NCBI GenBank assembly: GCA_000611775.1
Contig: KK106983.1
Span: 3,685,072 to 3,749,071, forward strand
DNA from: Umbilicaria muhlenbergii
Lineage: Eukaryota; Ascomycota; Lecanoromycetes; Umbilicariales; Umbilicariaceae
Direction: 5' to 3'
Length of the DNA stretch: 64,000 bases
In this document: positions 33,040 through 42,833 of the stretch, in pieces
How positions within the stretch are numbered: position 1 is the stretch's first letter
Layout: every line of letters starts with the position of its first letter
The notes under the pieces: model-generated
What the model was told of the DNA's origin: nothing
What the model saw: only the letters and a program-made list of their open reading frames with translations
The model's database searches: none
Made by a program: the position numbers and the translations under genes

Positions 33040-34081
33040 CTAAGTGAAGACAATGCCCCCATCAATCACCAGTGTTTGTCCAGTCATGTAATCGCTGTCG
33101 GGCCCTGCCAAGAAACTCACGGTCTTCGCCACATCTTCCGGTACGCTCGTCCGTCCGAGCGCGATTAGCTCTCCGGAGTACTTCTTGATGGTCTCGCCCT
33201 TTGCGACTCCTTTCATCTTCCCTAGTTCTTCGTCGATCGTATCCCACATGGCCGTGCCGACTATGCCTGGAGCATACGCGTTCACAGTGATTTGGTGCGT
33301 TGCCATTTCCATGGCGAAGGCTTGTGTGAAACCTCGGACAGCGAATTTTGAAGCACTGTAGTGGGAGAGGAGGGCGAAGGGTTTGAAGGCCACGATACTA
33401 TGGGTTTGATATCTTGTTAGCAAGGTTGTCCTTGCCAGCCATGTCTATAAAAGTACAGAGCACATACCTCGCAGCTCCGATGATCTTTCCTCCTCCACCC
33501 TGTTTGATCATTTGCTTGGCGGCCGTGCTGTAGCAATTGAAAACGCCAAACACATTTACTTCAAACATGTGTCTCACGTCCTCTTCGGTGAGATCGAGCA
33601 ATGCTTTGACTTGTGCAATCCCGGCGTTGGCGATCATTACATTCAGCGGTCCCAATTCTTGCACGCTCTTCTCGACCAGTTGCTCGACTTGTTGCAGGTT
33701 GGATACATCGGCTACGTGGCCGATCGATTTGCGTCCGATCTTCTGGATCTGGGCGACTGTCTGTACGAAGTAGATTCATCAGCTTAGGGCCCGTTTTCTA
33801 TGGTTGTGGAGATTGAACGGAGGGGCCTTGGAGAGCGCCAAAGAGTGGGAACAGGTAATACACAAAACGCACTTCATCGATCCCGGCTTGATTGGCTTCA
33901 ACGTCGTTGATACAAACGTCGAAGCCATCTTCAGCAAGACGAATGGCTATGGCCTTGCCTCTGGTACCAATAGAGTCAGCCAAGCTTCTGGGGCAGACTT
34001 CGATGGCAGAACATACATGCCACGAGAAGAGCCTGTCACAATCGCAGTACGTTTTCCGTGGTCTTTCTGCTGACTAGCCAT
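33040..34081 (-). CDS. Short-chain dehydrogenase/reductase, acetoin (diacetyl) reductase-like
   Basis: complement(33040..33397, 33468..33760, 33873..33960, 34017..34081), 267 aa, the normal length for a classical SDR. Splicing restores the NAD(P)-binding motif TGSSRGIGKA at residues 17-26, split by the first intron. NAG follows (IANAGIA), and the active site comes after the third intron (ASIVAFKP, then SHYSASKF with catalytic Tyr and Lys). The C-terminus has AYAPGIVGTAMWD and GPDSDYMTGQTLVIDGG. The sequence resembles fungal acetoin/diacetyl reductases (2,3-butanediol dehydrogenase type), which reduce diketones or related carbonyls in the cytosol. The exact substrate cannot be read from sequence. 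Confidence 0.9.
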
Positions 34082-34769
34082 AATCTCAGTGTTGTGAGAG
34101 GACTTCGATTCTGATGTCGGATGCAATGAGGGTATCTCGAAAGCTGTAGGGGCCTGAAGAGCCTCTGAGGAGGGCCATGCTTGCTCTTGTGGCCTCCCTA
34201 GAGATAGGAGCAATGGATGAGGGGGAGAATTGCGTCGGAGCACACCCGAGACGTTACACGCGCTCCGGATATGTTCCCAGCCTGTTACCCCACACCTCGT
34301 GGCTCACTAGAGGTAGAGGGGCATCGGCGGAGATCCCTAGCCTATCTTTCTCTTAGCGCATCGTTTTTTGGTCATATCTGCTGCTCCCTCGTAGACATCA
34401 AGAAGCTACACCTTTGACATCGAAGCCTTCGATAGACGTCCGTTACCAAGCGTGCCAGGTCCGTACTTTGTGTACACAGCGTCTGCGGTCTCTGTACCCC
34501 GCCGTATCTATCCAAGCTTTGACAATCACCCAAACCCTAAATATTGAGATCTTGATACAGCCCACCAGGCCGAACAGTATTTGATGGCGTGATCTTTCCT
34601 CCATCTACTTGCACATGCCTTGGATACCTCATCTTCTCTTTGTACTACATTGTGTACATGTGCCATCTCATGATAGATCACCTCGTTTATCATCTCCCAA
34701 TCGCTAAACCGGGATATTTCTATATCGAACGCGTAACCACCATAGTGCGATCTTCGCAGCTTCTCAACA
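34082..34769. other. Divergent promoter region between the SDR gene and CIA1
   Basis: The two genes are transcribed away from each other, so this 0.7 kb holds both promoters. A 109-codon leftward frame (34526-34852) overlaps the CIA1 start and contains HEMAH, but I do not accept it as a gene. Confidence 0.5.
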
Positions 34770-36116
34770 ATGACCGCTTCAACTTTATCGCATGGCAAAA
34801 TTAGCCTGCTCTCACCTTTGCAGCCACCGTCGCTCGCCCGTTCCTGGCTCACAACCCCTCACCCAGCCCTACCCATCCTCGCAACCTGTTCATCCGACAA
34901 GACAGTTCGCATATACTCTCTAACTTCCTTCACCTTGCTGAGTAAAGTTGAGGGCGGGCATAAGAGAAGCGTTAGGAGTTGTGCATGGAAACCCGGTATC
35001 AGAGGAGAAAGCGTGCTGGCCACGGGGAGCTTCGATGCCAGTGTAGGAATATGGAAGCATTGGGACCAGAGCATTGGAAGTGTAGGAGGTTTGCATGGTG
35101 GTGGTGATGAAATGGAATACACAAATGGAAATTATGGCGGTGAAGGTGATGGTAAAGAAGAGGAGGACGACTCCGAATGGCGGTTCGCAATCGTCCTAGA
35201 TGGACACGATTCTGAAGTCAAGTCCGTTGCATGGTCCACTGGCGGCAATTTCCTCGCCACCTGCTCTCGCGATAAGAGCGTCTGGATATGGGAAGAGGTT
35301 GGAGATGAAGACTTCGAAACCATAGCAGTCTTGCAGGAACACGAGGGCGATGTCAAGTGTGTGGTTTGGCATCCGGAAGAAGAATTACTGGCGAGTGCAA
35401 GTTATGATGATACGATCAGGCTATGGAGAGAGGATGTTGATGACTGGGGATGTGTGGCATGTATAAAGGGACATGACAGTACGGTTTGGGGCCTGGAATG
35501 GGAACCAACAAAAGTAATGATGCTGGCTGGGCCTGAGGGAACAACAGAGCAACAGCATCAGGAAGAGTGGGTAAAGAGAAGGGGGCTAGCAGGACCTAGA
35601 TTGGTAAGCTGCTCCGATGATATGACTATACGAGTGTGGAGGAGGAGACCGCGGGAGAAGGGACCTCAACAGAACAAGCTCAGTATCATACGGACCGGCA
35701 GTATTGAGGAAGATTGGGTCGAAGAGGCACGATTGCCGCAACGGCACGAGAGAGCTATTTATTCTGTGGCCTGGAGTAAGAGGACTGGGAGGATTATAAG
35801 CTCAGGAGGAGACGGCAAGATTGTGGTCTACGAGGAAAGGTGGCGAAACAGAGATTCGTCAGACGGTGCAGCACTGAGCAGCAATGGTGGAGATTCAGAA
35901 TATACCCAAAGTGTGGGGAACGGAGAGGTCAAACCGGTGGAAGAGGCTACTGAATGGGTAGTTCTGGCAGAACTTGAAGGCGCTCACGGAGTTTTCGAGA
36001 TCAACCATGTTTGCTGGGCTCGAAGAGCGGATAGAGGAAAGAGCAGCGACGATGAAGAAATAATCGTCAGTACTGGAGATGACGGCGTCGTCAAGACCTG
36101 GACTCTGGATGTGTGA
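34770..36116 (+). CDS. cia1: Cytosolic iron-sulfur protein assembly protein CIA1 (WD40)
   Basis: Intronless, 448 aa. It is a seven-bladed WD40 propeller with visible repeat ends such as SSDKTVRIYSL, TGSFDASVGIWKHW, SRDKSVWIWEEV, SASYDDTIRLW, SDDMTIRVWRRR and TGDDGVVKTWTL. Repeat starts include GHKRSVRSCAWKPG, DGHDSEVKSVAW, EHEGDVKCVVWHP and KGHDSTVWGLEWEP. Order and spacing match CIAO1/CIA1, which docks the targeting complex that delivers Fe-S clusters to cytosolic and nuclear apoproteins. An acidic Gly-rich insertion (about residues 105-135) between blades and a longer loop near residue 250 make it longer than the 330-residue yeast protein, as is usual in filamentous fungi. The start is well placed before the first blade. 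Confidence 0.92.
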   Translation: MTASTLSHGKISLLSPLQPPSLARSWLTTPHPALPILATCSSDKTVRIYSLTSFTLLSKVEGGHKRSVRSCAWKPGIRGESVLATGSFDASVGIWKHWDQSIGSVGGLHGGGDEMEYTNGNYGGEGDGKEEEDDSEWRFAIVLDGHDSEVKSVAWSTGGNFLATCSRDKSVWIWEEVGDEDFETIAVLQEHEGDVKCVVWHPEEELLASASYDDTIRLWREDVDDWGCVACIKGHDSTVWGLEWEPTKVMMLAGPEGTTEQQHQEEWVKRRGLAGPRLVSCSDDMTIRVWRRRPREKGPQQNKLSIIRTGSIEEDWVEEARLPQRHERAIYSVAWSKRTGRIISSGGDGKIVVYEERWRNRDSSDGAALSSNGGDSEYTQSVGNGEVKPVEEATEWVVLAELEGAHGVFEINHVCWARRADRGKSSDDEEIIVSTGDDGVVKTWTLDV

Positions 36117-36440
36117 CGGGGCATCAAAAGGACTCAGCAGCTTCACTGACGCTTATCCGGGCCTCACTATTACGGTTTGTCAAGACTCATAAAAAGATGC
36201 CAGTGTGAAGCAAGATGGCCATAGCCACATAATTCACTCTCAGCTCAGAACTGGCTTGAGTCATTTGCTTTTCACTATAAATTGTCCCACTTATTTCATT
36301 AACTCATCTAGAATGCACTCCTGGTTGATTCTGATCTTTTCAAAGAATACTCTGGCCTACAAGGACTTGTTGACAGCACATCTCGAGGCTGGAACTTCTC
36401 CTTCATCAGAAGGAATTGTCAATAAGGTAGAGCAGCCACC
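36117..36440. other. Short intergenic region
   Basis: About 320 bases, with the 3' flank of CIA1 and the promoter of the next gene. No other feature is seen. Confidence 0.5.
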
Positions 36441-37688
36441 ATGCGCATTCACCGCGGAATGCTCCCCTTCGCGATTCTAGCCTCTCGATCAGCCCAAGGC
36501 CTGCCATCAACCCTCAGCGGTGTAATCGACCGTACCGTGTTAGCCAACGCCGCTCTCCTCTCAAACTCGGCCAGCCATGCCGATCGAGAAAGAAGAGATA
36601 CCACCATGCACATCTGCCCCAAAGGAGGCTGCAGGTCTAGCGCCACTTCTGCTGCCCAACTCAACGGTCGTGTCTCCATACCATTGCTGCTGGCTGGAGC
36701 GGGTCTGGCCACCGTGTGGGGCACTCATTGTCTCGCCATCCCATTGGCTGTCGTGGCCTTCTCTGATTCGGCCATGGCCGAGAACTTCCCAGCGGCCGAA
36801 AATCCCCTCCCGTTGAAAAGTCCGACACCGGAGATTCCGACAATTTCAACGACGCCCGACTCCGACGTCGAAGATGGGTCGGTCGTATATGTCACGCCAG
36901 TCTCTCTCACCGCCGCCTCCACTGCCGGATTGACTCCCGCAAACGAACTATCCAATCGCGCAACCGCACCCGTGGCTGGAGCTTCCTGCGCCCCCATGAA
37001 CTCTCTAGCCTGCACCGGCGATTATTTCCTCGTCTGCAGCCACGCCGGCACGTGGACCAATACAGGCAGTATGGGCTCGAACTACATTTGCGAAAACGGC
37101 GTGCCGGCCAGTACGCAGTGTGTCGATGAAGGTTCCGGGGACGGTGCGGCGGCGCAGAGCGGGGCGTCAAGCATCCGAGGGCGCGCAGTGAGGCTCCTCC
37201 TCGCCGGCGCTGTGGCCGTCGCATTGCACCACTCCGTGCTCGCTCTCCCCCTCGCTTTGCTCGCTCGATTGCCTCCCGCCACCGCCGTCTCGACCGACCC
37301 TGCCCTCGCCGCCTACTCGCTTGCTCCTTCCCAACCCGCCGCCGGTCATGTCAGCTTCCCTCCACGTGCCGTCGGCGATCTCGTCCCCCGCACCCCGTGT
37401 GCAGACGACGGCGCGCTCTCCTGCGGGAGCGGCGGCGGGACGTTTTTCCTCTGCAGCGAGGGGACGCTGGTTGATATGGGGAATGTGGCTGCGGGGACGG
37501 TGTGTGAGAACGGTGTTATTGTCGCGGCGCAGGGGTATGACGGCGCGGCGACGGGGGGAGGAGGGATCGACAGTGGGGCGGTGGGAAGGCGGGAGGGGTT
37601 GGGGTTGGGGTTGCTGGTGGGGGGGTTGGCGGTCGGTGCGTTGGTGGGGGTTGGGGGGGCAGGTGTTGGGGGATATGGGGGGCAGTGA
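36441..37688 (+). CDS. Secreted or membrane protein with two duplicated hydrophobic-plus-Cys modules
   Basis: Intronless, 415 aa. Two related units are visible. Each begins with a signal-peptide-like hydrophobic stretch (VSIPLLLAGAGLATVWG near residue 78; AVRLLLAGAVAVALHHSV near 253) and ends with a six- or four-Cys module. The modules are CAPMNSLACTGDYFLVC then YICENGVP (about 185-230), and CADDGALSCGSGGGTFFLC then GTVCENGVI (about 320-370). The Cys module resembles fungal CBM19-like chitin-binding pieces (C-x-x-G-L-x-C ... F-x-L-C ... G-T-x-C-x-N-G), but this is recognition by eye. A Gly/Val-rich hydrophobic C-terminus could be a membrane segment or GPI signal. The first 75 residues are not a convincing signal peptide, so the true start may be later. 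Confidence 0.65.
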   Translation: MRIHRGMLPFAILASRSAQGLPSTLSGVIDRTVLANAALLSNSASHADRERRDTTMHICPKGGCRSSATSAAQLNGRVSIPLLLAGAGLATVWGTHCLAIPLAVVAFSDSAMAENFPAAENPLPLKSPTPEIPTISTTPDSDVEDGSVVYVTPVSLTAASTAGLTPANELSNRATAPVAGASCAPMNSLACTGDYFLVCSHAGTWTNTGSMGSNYICENGVPASTQCVDEGSGDGAAAQSGASSIRGRAVRLLLAGAVAVALHHSVLALPLALLARLPPATAVSTDPALAAYSLAPSQPAAGHVSFPPRAVGDLVPRTPCADDGALSCGSGGGTFFLCSEGTLVDMGNVAAGTVCENGVIVAAQGYDGAATGGGGIDSGAVGRREGLGLGLLVGGLAVGALVGVGGAGVGGYGGQ

Positions 37689-38705
37689 TGAGGGTTTCGG
37701 GGTGGAGTGGAGGGTGTACCGAGGGGAAGGCTTGGGAAGTTCGCTGCGGGGGCTCCGTGAGGTGGATTTCTCGGGTCGGGGAAAATGACGGTGGGGAGTT
37801 GGCGGCGCACCGTCGGGTTCAGAGCCGTTGCTGCATCTGCATCGTGCGGCGTCTTTGAGCAGAACTTGTTTTTTTCCTCATCAGGCGGATCACGTCGTGC
37901 ACCACATCTTGGTCGGTCGGGTGGTGCTGTCTTCGCTTGGACTATCTCATACCCTCCACACTCCTGCTGTTGTTCTATGTGTCCCACCCCTCACTTCCAG
38001 ACCTCTCTGCCCTGCTCTGCTCTGCTCCGCTCTATTGATTACGTGCTGGATTTCCCGAGCCCGGTCATCTCGACGAACCCATTCCGTCGCAACCCGCCCA
38101 ACGCCGCCCTCGCTTCGTCCCTGCAGGCAGGCTCTAAACCGCAGCGCCCGAGTCTGCCTGTCAATGGGTGTAGATCGGAACTCACGGGCCTTGCTTCTGT
38201 CTCCCCAAGCTAGGTGGTTAAGTTACTGGATTGAAAACGAATCCTACAGACGCCTTGTGTAACAGTAACGGTGACTGTATATTGTTCCTAAGCTGACCGC
38301 ATCATCAGAGGTGGTGGTGTGCAGACTGCTTATGTGAGAGAGGGCTAGATACTCGTAATATGCCGAACATGACAGCCGTGAGCTTTCGAGCGTGGAGATT
38401 TGCGCCGCGGCTGGTTGTTTCCCTATTGATTCGGAGCAGGCGGGTTGCGACTGACTGATCGATGGAGGCAACACATGCGTATTCGTACGTAGTATATCGC
38501 CAGGACTAATCACCGCCTCAGGGCGGTTCAAAGAAGGACGGGGGAGGAATTGGCGGAATGTATGGGCACGTTGACGTATCTACTATATGGCGACTATATC
38601 CAGCGAAGAAGGAGATATATACTCATCTGACTGGACAAGAAATCGCTCACAGCTCCCTCCCGTTCAAATCCAACCATCCACCCGCCCAAAAGTCACAAAG
38701 AAACC
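37689..38705. other. 1 kb intergenic region between convergent genes
   Basis: Frames of up to 210 codons on the minus strand are antisense shadows and Pro-rich low complexity. The right part is 3' flank of the bZIP gene. No gene is supported. Confidence 0.5.
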
Positions 38706-39758
38706 CTACACCTCCACCCCCTCCTTCTTCGCCCCCCCATCTCCCTCCCCCTCCGCCCCCACACCCACCCCTCCCCTCTCCCCCTTATTCTCCGTGCTAA
38801 ACTTCCGCCACAAGTCCCCCACATCATCCTTGCCCGTCTTCTCCGTGACCAAAGTCCTCAACCAGCGATTTTCCATCTCGAGCTGCGTAATCCTTGCTTC
38901 GAGCGCCGAGGTCTTGTCCGAGAGGTCTTTGGCCGCCTTCTCGAGCGCTTGTTCGCGCTGTTTCTTTTTGACGCGGAAGCGGGCGGAGGCGGCGGTGTTG
39001 CGGCGGCGTTTGTCTTCTTCGGCGGCGAGGCGGGTGGGGTCGTCGTGGGGAGGGGTGGAGGTGGAGGTGGGGAGGGGGGAGAGCGAGGAGGGGGAGAAGG
39101 GCCGTTTGTCGCCGGGGACTGGGGAGGTACGGAAGGGGGTGGAGGGGGAGGCGTAGGTTGGGAGGGGTTGGGGGTAGACGGTTTGGAGTGGGGAGGGGAT
39201 GGCGGATGAGGGGTCTGTGGGGATGAAGGGGGTTATGGTGGGGAATTGGAAGTCTGCTGTAGTGCGAAACTCGTCAGCATTGTTTCGAAGGTATGATTGT
39301 GGAAGTGGTTTTCTTCGCAGGAGATACTGATAGCATAGTATGGAAGAGGAGGGGGTTTGTGGTGGGGAAGGGATCGTAGAGACATGGCTACAAAAGGCAG
39401 CATCGCAACGACGATTGGAACCGCGATCGCATCCAAGATATAGTATGCAGGGTCCCCATTCATGCTCCAACTTACCATTGACAAAATCCAAGCTCTTTGC
39501 ATTATTCTTATGCGCTCCAGCTTGTCCTCTTCTCGATCGCTCCTCCAACGTCGGATCGTAGTCGACAGGAGGTGCTTGTTGAATATTTTCCCCAAGGTCA
39601 AAGTCGTAGAACTCGGTATTCGTGAACAGCGCAAGATCGTCTTCGAGGCCAAAGTCGTCTTGTTGCTGTGCGGCCATATCGTGGGCCGAGGGAATGGTGT
39701 TTAGGTTTGCGACATATTGGGACACATTAGGTGCCCGTCGCCCATTGAAACTATTCAT
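38706..39758 (-). CDS. bZIP transcription factor of the CYS-3/MetR sulfur-regulator family
   Basis: complement(38706..39256, 39476..39758), 277 aa. The bZIP (about residues 175-240) has the basic region EEDKRRRNTAASARFRVKKK followed by QREQALEKAAKDLSDK and a Leu zipper. This closely resembles Neurospora CYS-3 and Aspergillus MetR, which activate sulfate and methionine uptake and assimilation under sulfur starvation. The intron junction joins SLDFVN to ADFQFPTITPF, as in that family. The 219-nt intron is unusually long for this window and contains no in-frame stop, so the unspliced frame is open for 350 codons. The N-terminus is acidic and the middle is Pro/Ser-rich, as in activators. The acidic and Gly-rich C-terminal tail is also typical. 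Confidence 0.88.
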   Translation of the reverse strand: MNSFNGRRAPNVSQYVANLNTIPSAHDMAAQQQDDFGLEDDLALFTNTEFYDFDLGENIQQAPPVDYDPTLEERSRRGQAGAHKNNAKSLDFVNGKLEHEWGPCILYLGCDRGSNRRCDAAFCSHVSTIPSPPQTPSSSILCYQYLLRRKPLPQSYLRNNADEFRTTADFQFPTITPFIPTDPSSAIPSPLQTVYPQPLPTYASPSTPFRTSPVPGDKRPFSPSSLSPLPTSTSTPPHDDPTRLAAEEDKRRRNTAASARFRVKKKQREQALEKAAKDLSDKTSALEARITQLEMENRWLRTLVTEKTGKDDVGDLWRKFSTENKGERGGVGVGAEGEGDGGAKKEGVEV

Positions 39759-41058
39759 GTTCGCGTTGGCCTTCAGTCGCCGACCAAAGTCACGCCGGGT
39801 CGCTCCTTTTGATGAATATGAGCCCTGCTGACGGAGTGCTGATATCGAGGTACGAGTGGGTCTCTTTTTCCCGGGCAGATCCGCGGCACGAAGGCGGTAT
39901 CTTCAGGTCTTTCACGTCCGCCCGTGAGCGAGTGGCGACGTGGGGCGATTGGTCGCAATGGGGATTCGATGATAGCAGGGTCCCTTTTAGTGTCGTTGAT
40001 GCTGTCCAAGGCGCAGTGGATGGGGAAGGGGATGAATGAAGAGCAGTGTGATGACGGCTACGTTCGATAGTGGGAAGTGGGAAGTGGGAAGAGGAAAGTG
40101 TTTGTAAGCGTCAGGCTGTCACCCTCGCATTGGTGGTGGGGCTCTCTTGCGCAGGGAAACCCCACCCACGCTAAGCCCTCCGGAGCTCCGTCTTCGGTCA
40201 GAGACTTAGACAAAGCACCGTCTGAATCGACCATCACTGTCTTTCAGTCGTCTCAATAGCCATGTCAATAGCCCTTTAAACGTCCTTTGATATCTTTTTG
40301 CCGTCACAACGACTTCGAAAATGATCTGCCAGCGACTTCACGCGGCCACCGAAAAGGGTTTGGCGGCACGGAGACAGCTCCGATGATGCTCTGCGCTGTC
40401 GCATAACACATGCCGGAGGCTTAGGAGCATGAATGCCGTGAAACAGCAGGAACCCTGCATGCTCATCATTGTGTCACCACCTCGAGCGTATCAGATAAAG
40501 CCCAGCAGTTCGAGACTGGATGCTGTGAACGACTCTTCGCCTTAGAGTCTGAAAAAGTTATAGCAATTGAAGCACTGCTGTTGCGAAAATATCTCGACAG
40601 TACTTGCTGTTTTAAATACTCCTGTTGTTGAACTGTTGAGCGTCAGGCGCATCATAGCTTTGATTGGCAGTCGTTGGAAGGAGCGACAAGAAAACCCTCA
40701 GTAGCAGATCAAAAATAAAAACTTGATTCAGTCAATCCTGGGAGCGCAACATGAAGAGCCTACGAATCTACACGCTCGATCCTATTCAAAAACCACTTTT
40801 GCTATTGAGGTATCAAGGAACTTCTCCAACTTCCACCCCACGTTCTGCTGTCCCGCAGTTCTGCCCTAAACCCTCAGCCCTACCCGAGCGACTCCCGATG
40901 ACTCAGCATTGTTGATGCCCGCAGCGCCAAGATTCATAGGGCTATTTGTGGATTGCCAGAAGCCAGGTCTGCGCGTCTCACTGACAACGAATAGCTCCAG
41001 TGACGATCAGAAATGCAGCCCCTACCACAGTCTTGCCGGACAACGTTGACTTGACGCG
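39759..41058. other. 1.3 kb divergent promoter region between the bZIP gene and the CHL4-like gene
   Basis: No ORF of interest. It contains a short GGGAAGT triplication near 40074-40095 and unremarkable promoter-like DNA. Both genes probably have long 5' leaders here. Confidence 0.5.
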
Positions 41059-42609
41059 ATGGCGCCACGCGTCTCCCTCTCCGCCCCCACAACCGCCGCC
41101 CTCCCCAACTCCCGCCTCGTCCCAGCTACCACCCCTTCCGTCTCCAAAACCCTCACCAAGCTCTCAAGACCATCCCTCCTCTCGCTCGCTCTCGGATGGC
41201 TGAGCCCGAAGTTCCAACACACATGTGCGCCCCACCTGGCCGGAGATGAGGACGACGAAGATGAGAGCATATACACCGCGGCGCAAAGCCTAGAAGAGCT
41301 GAGGGAAATCTACCAAAAATTACAGAAGCGCAAAGGAGGGAAGCGAGAGATTGTAGACCGTATCCTGGAAGGTGATTGGCGCCATGGGCTTTCTCTGCAA
41401 CAGCTCGCGATGGCGGATGTGCAATACCTGTGGGATCACCCAACGGCTCAGCGGTGGACGGCGTTGAAGCTCGTCCGCATCAAAGCGCAGGATGGATCTG
41501 ATAGCGGATATGATACTGGGTCTAAAGAGGAAGAGATGGATCATTTACCGCGGTTTCATGCGGCGAGCTTCATGCAGAATCTACAGAGGGAGGTTAATCC
41601 GGTGGTGAAAGCACATTATTACCTTACTCGGGCGGAGGCGATGCCGATTACTCTTTTGAGGATCTATATTCATGATTCTCCGTATTCGAGTCAGCGAACT
41701 GTCGTTGATCCTGCTCATATGAGTTTGCCGGAAGCATCCAAGACTATCTACGCGGTCTTTCCGGATAATACGTCCTCGGTGTATGTGTCCCTTACATCGA
41801 CTCCTGGCCAGACCAGCAGTGGTGATGGTAGGAGTCTGCGCAAGGTCATCTTGGAGGCTATCCCGAAGGCATTGAGTAGACCGCACGAACGTTATACGCT
41901 AAAGACTACCTCGTTATCGGCGCGATCTCTGTCAGCTTTACTGGCGGTGAGGGGTCCTGGTCGAGGAAATGCGGCTGCTGGAGGGTGGAGTATCTTCGCG
42001 GAAGGAACTGTGGAGGGGAGTCCACTGAGTAGTGCGTCTGCAACCTCAGAGCCGCCAAAAGACGACGGAGAAGAGGAAGATGAGTTGGGCGGCCCACCTA
42101 CGCTCCAAAGCAAGAAACGCCGTGGTCACAGCTCCAAGATACCTGCAGACTTGGGAAAACCTGCAGCAAAACGACGGAAGCTTATTGCAAAACACCGTTT
42201 CGGAGAGACAGCACTGGAGGGCGATCAGAAAGGTATAGAACGGCTCGAGATTCGCGTTGAAGATGCGTTTCCTGCCGAACGCACCGGCGATTCTGAAGAC
42301 GTAGAAGCAGTCACGCGCCCTGGGCCTGGGGCTGCCGCGTCAAAACGAGGAAGGAGATCAACACTCTCGATGCTTGACGAATCCGTCGAAGACGACAACG
42401 GTGAAGCAGAGGCGCCCCTCACTGGATGGGTGCCCGACATCCGGCTTAACTTCTCAGGATCGCACATCTTTGCTGGCCTGAGAAAGCTAGTAGAGTCGGG
42501 CGCTGTAGATGGGGAGAAAATGCCTGGTTGGATGACCGGAGAAGCTACTGTCAGTATTGGAGTGATCAGAGGCGGTAGGATTAGGGGTAACAAGGGATCG
42601 GGCATATGA
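41059..42609 (+). CDS. chl4: Kinetochore protein of the CHL4/CENP-N family
   Basis: Intronless, 516 aa. The N-terminal half matches the fungal CHL4/Mis15 (CENP-N) pattern: SRPSLLSLALGWL, an extended loop, then YQKLQKRKGGKREIVDRILE, DWRHGLSLQQLAMADVQYL and RWTALKLV. It is followed by HYYLTRAEAMPITLLRIYIHDSPYS. The middle is Ser/Glu/Lys-rich with a KKRR and KRRK basic patch (nuclear localisation). The C-terminus returns to an ordered part, GSHIFAGLRKLVESGAVD, as in the family. In yeast CHL4 sits with IML3 in the Ctf19/CCAN inner kinetochore complex at centromeric CENP-A nucleosomes. Length is close to other Pezizomycotina members. Confidence 0.85.
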   Translation: MAPRVSLSAPTTAALPNSRLVPATTPSVSKTLTKLSRPSLLSLALGWLSPKFQHTCAPHLAGDEDDEDESIYTAAQSLEELREIYQKLQKRKGGKREIVDRILEGDWRHGLSLQQLAMADVQYLWDHPTAQRWTALKLVRIKAQDGSDSGYDTGSKEEEMDHLPRFHAASFMQNLQREVNPVVKAHYYLTRAEAMPITLLRIYIHDSPYSSQRTVVDPAHMSLPEASKTIYAVFPDNTSSVYVSLTSTPGQTSSGDGRSLRKVILEAIPKALSRPHERYTLKTTSLSARSLSALLAVRGPGRGNAAAGGWSIFAEGTVEGSPLSSASATSEPPKDDGEEEDELGGPPTLQSKKRRGHSSKIPADLGKPAAKRRKLIAKHRFGETALEGDQKGIERLEIRVEDAFPAERTGDSEDVEAVTRPGPGAAASKRGRRSTLSMLDESVEDDNGEAEAPLTGWVPDIRLNFSGSHIFAGLRKLVESGAVDGEKMPGWMTGEATVSIGVIRGGRIRGNKGSGI

Positions 42610-42833
42610 TGCTAAGCATCATCATCATGGCATAGACGCAATATGAATTCTAAGAATAGGTCGTTTCGTAATTTGACGCTTCATTCACACTGCACACACA
42701 CATTGTCGCTTATTCCTTCAACTGATCCCAACACGTTGTGGCCCATACTTTCTGCCAAAACGATTCCCACCGGCACGCCTTCGATTCTGTAAATTCCATC
42801 AGTTACATAGATTCCGACTGGAACCTCCACGAT

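Noticed and set aside
34526-34852. Leftward ORF with HEMAH, resembling a zinc metalloprotease
   Set aside because: It overlaps the CIA1 start on the other strand, shows no further protease motifs and no splice partners. A five-residue match is easily random.
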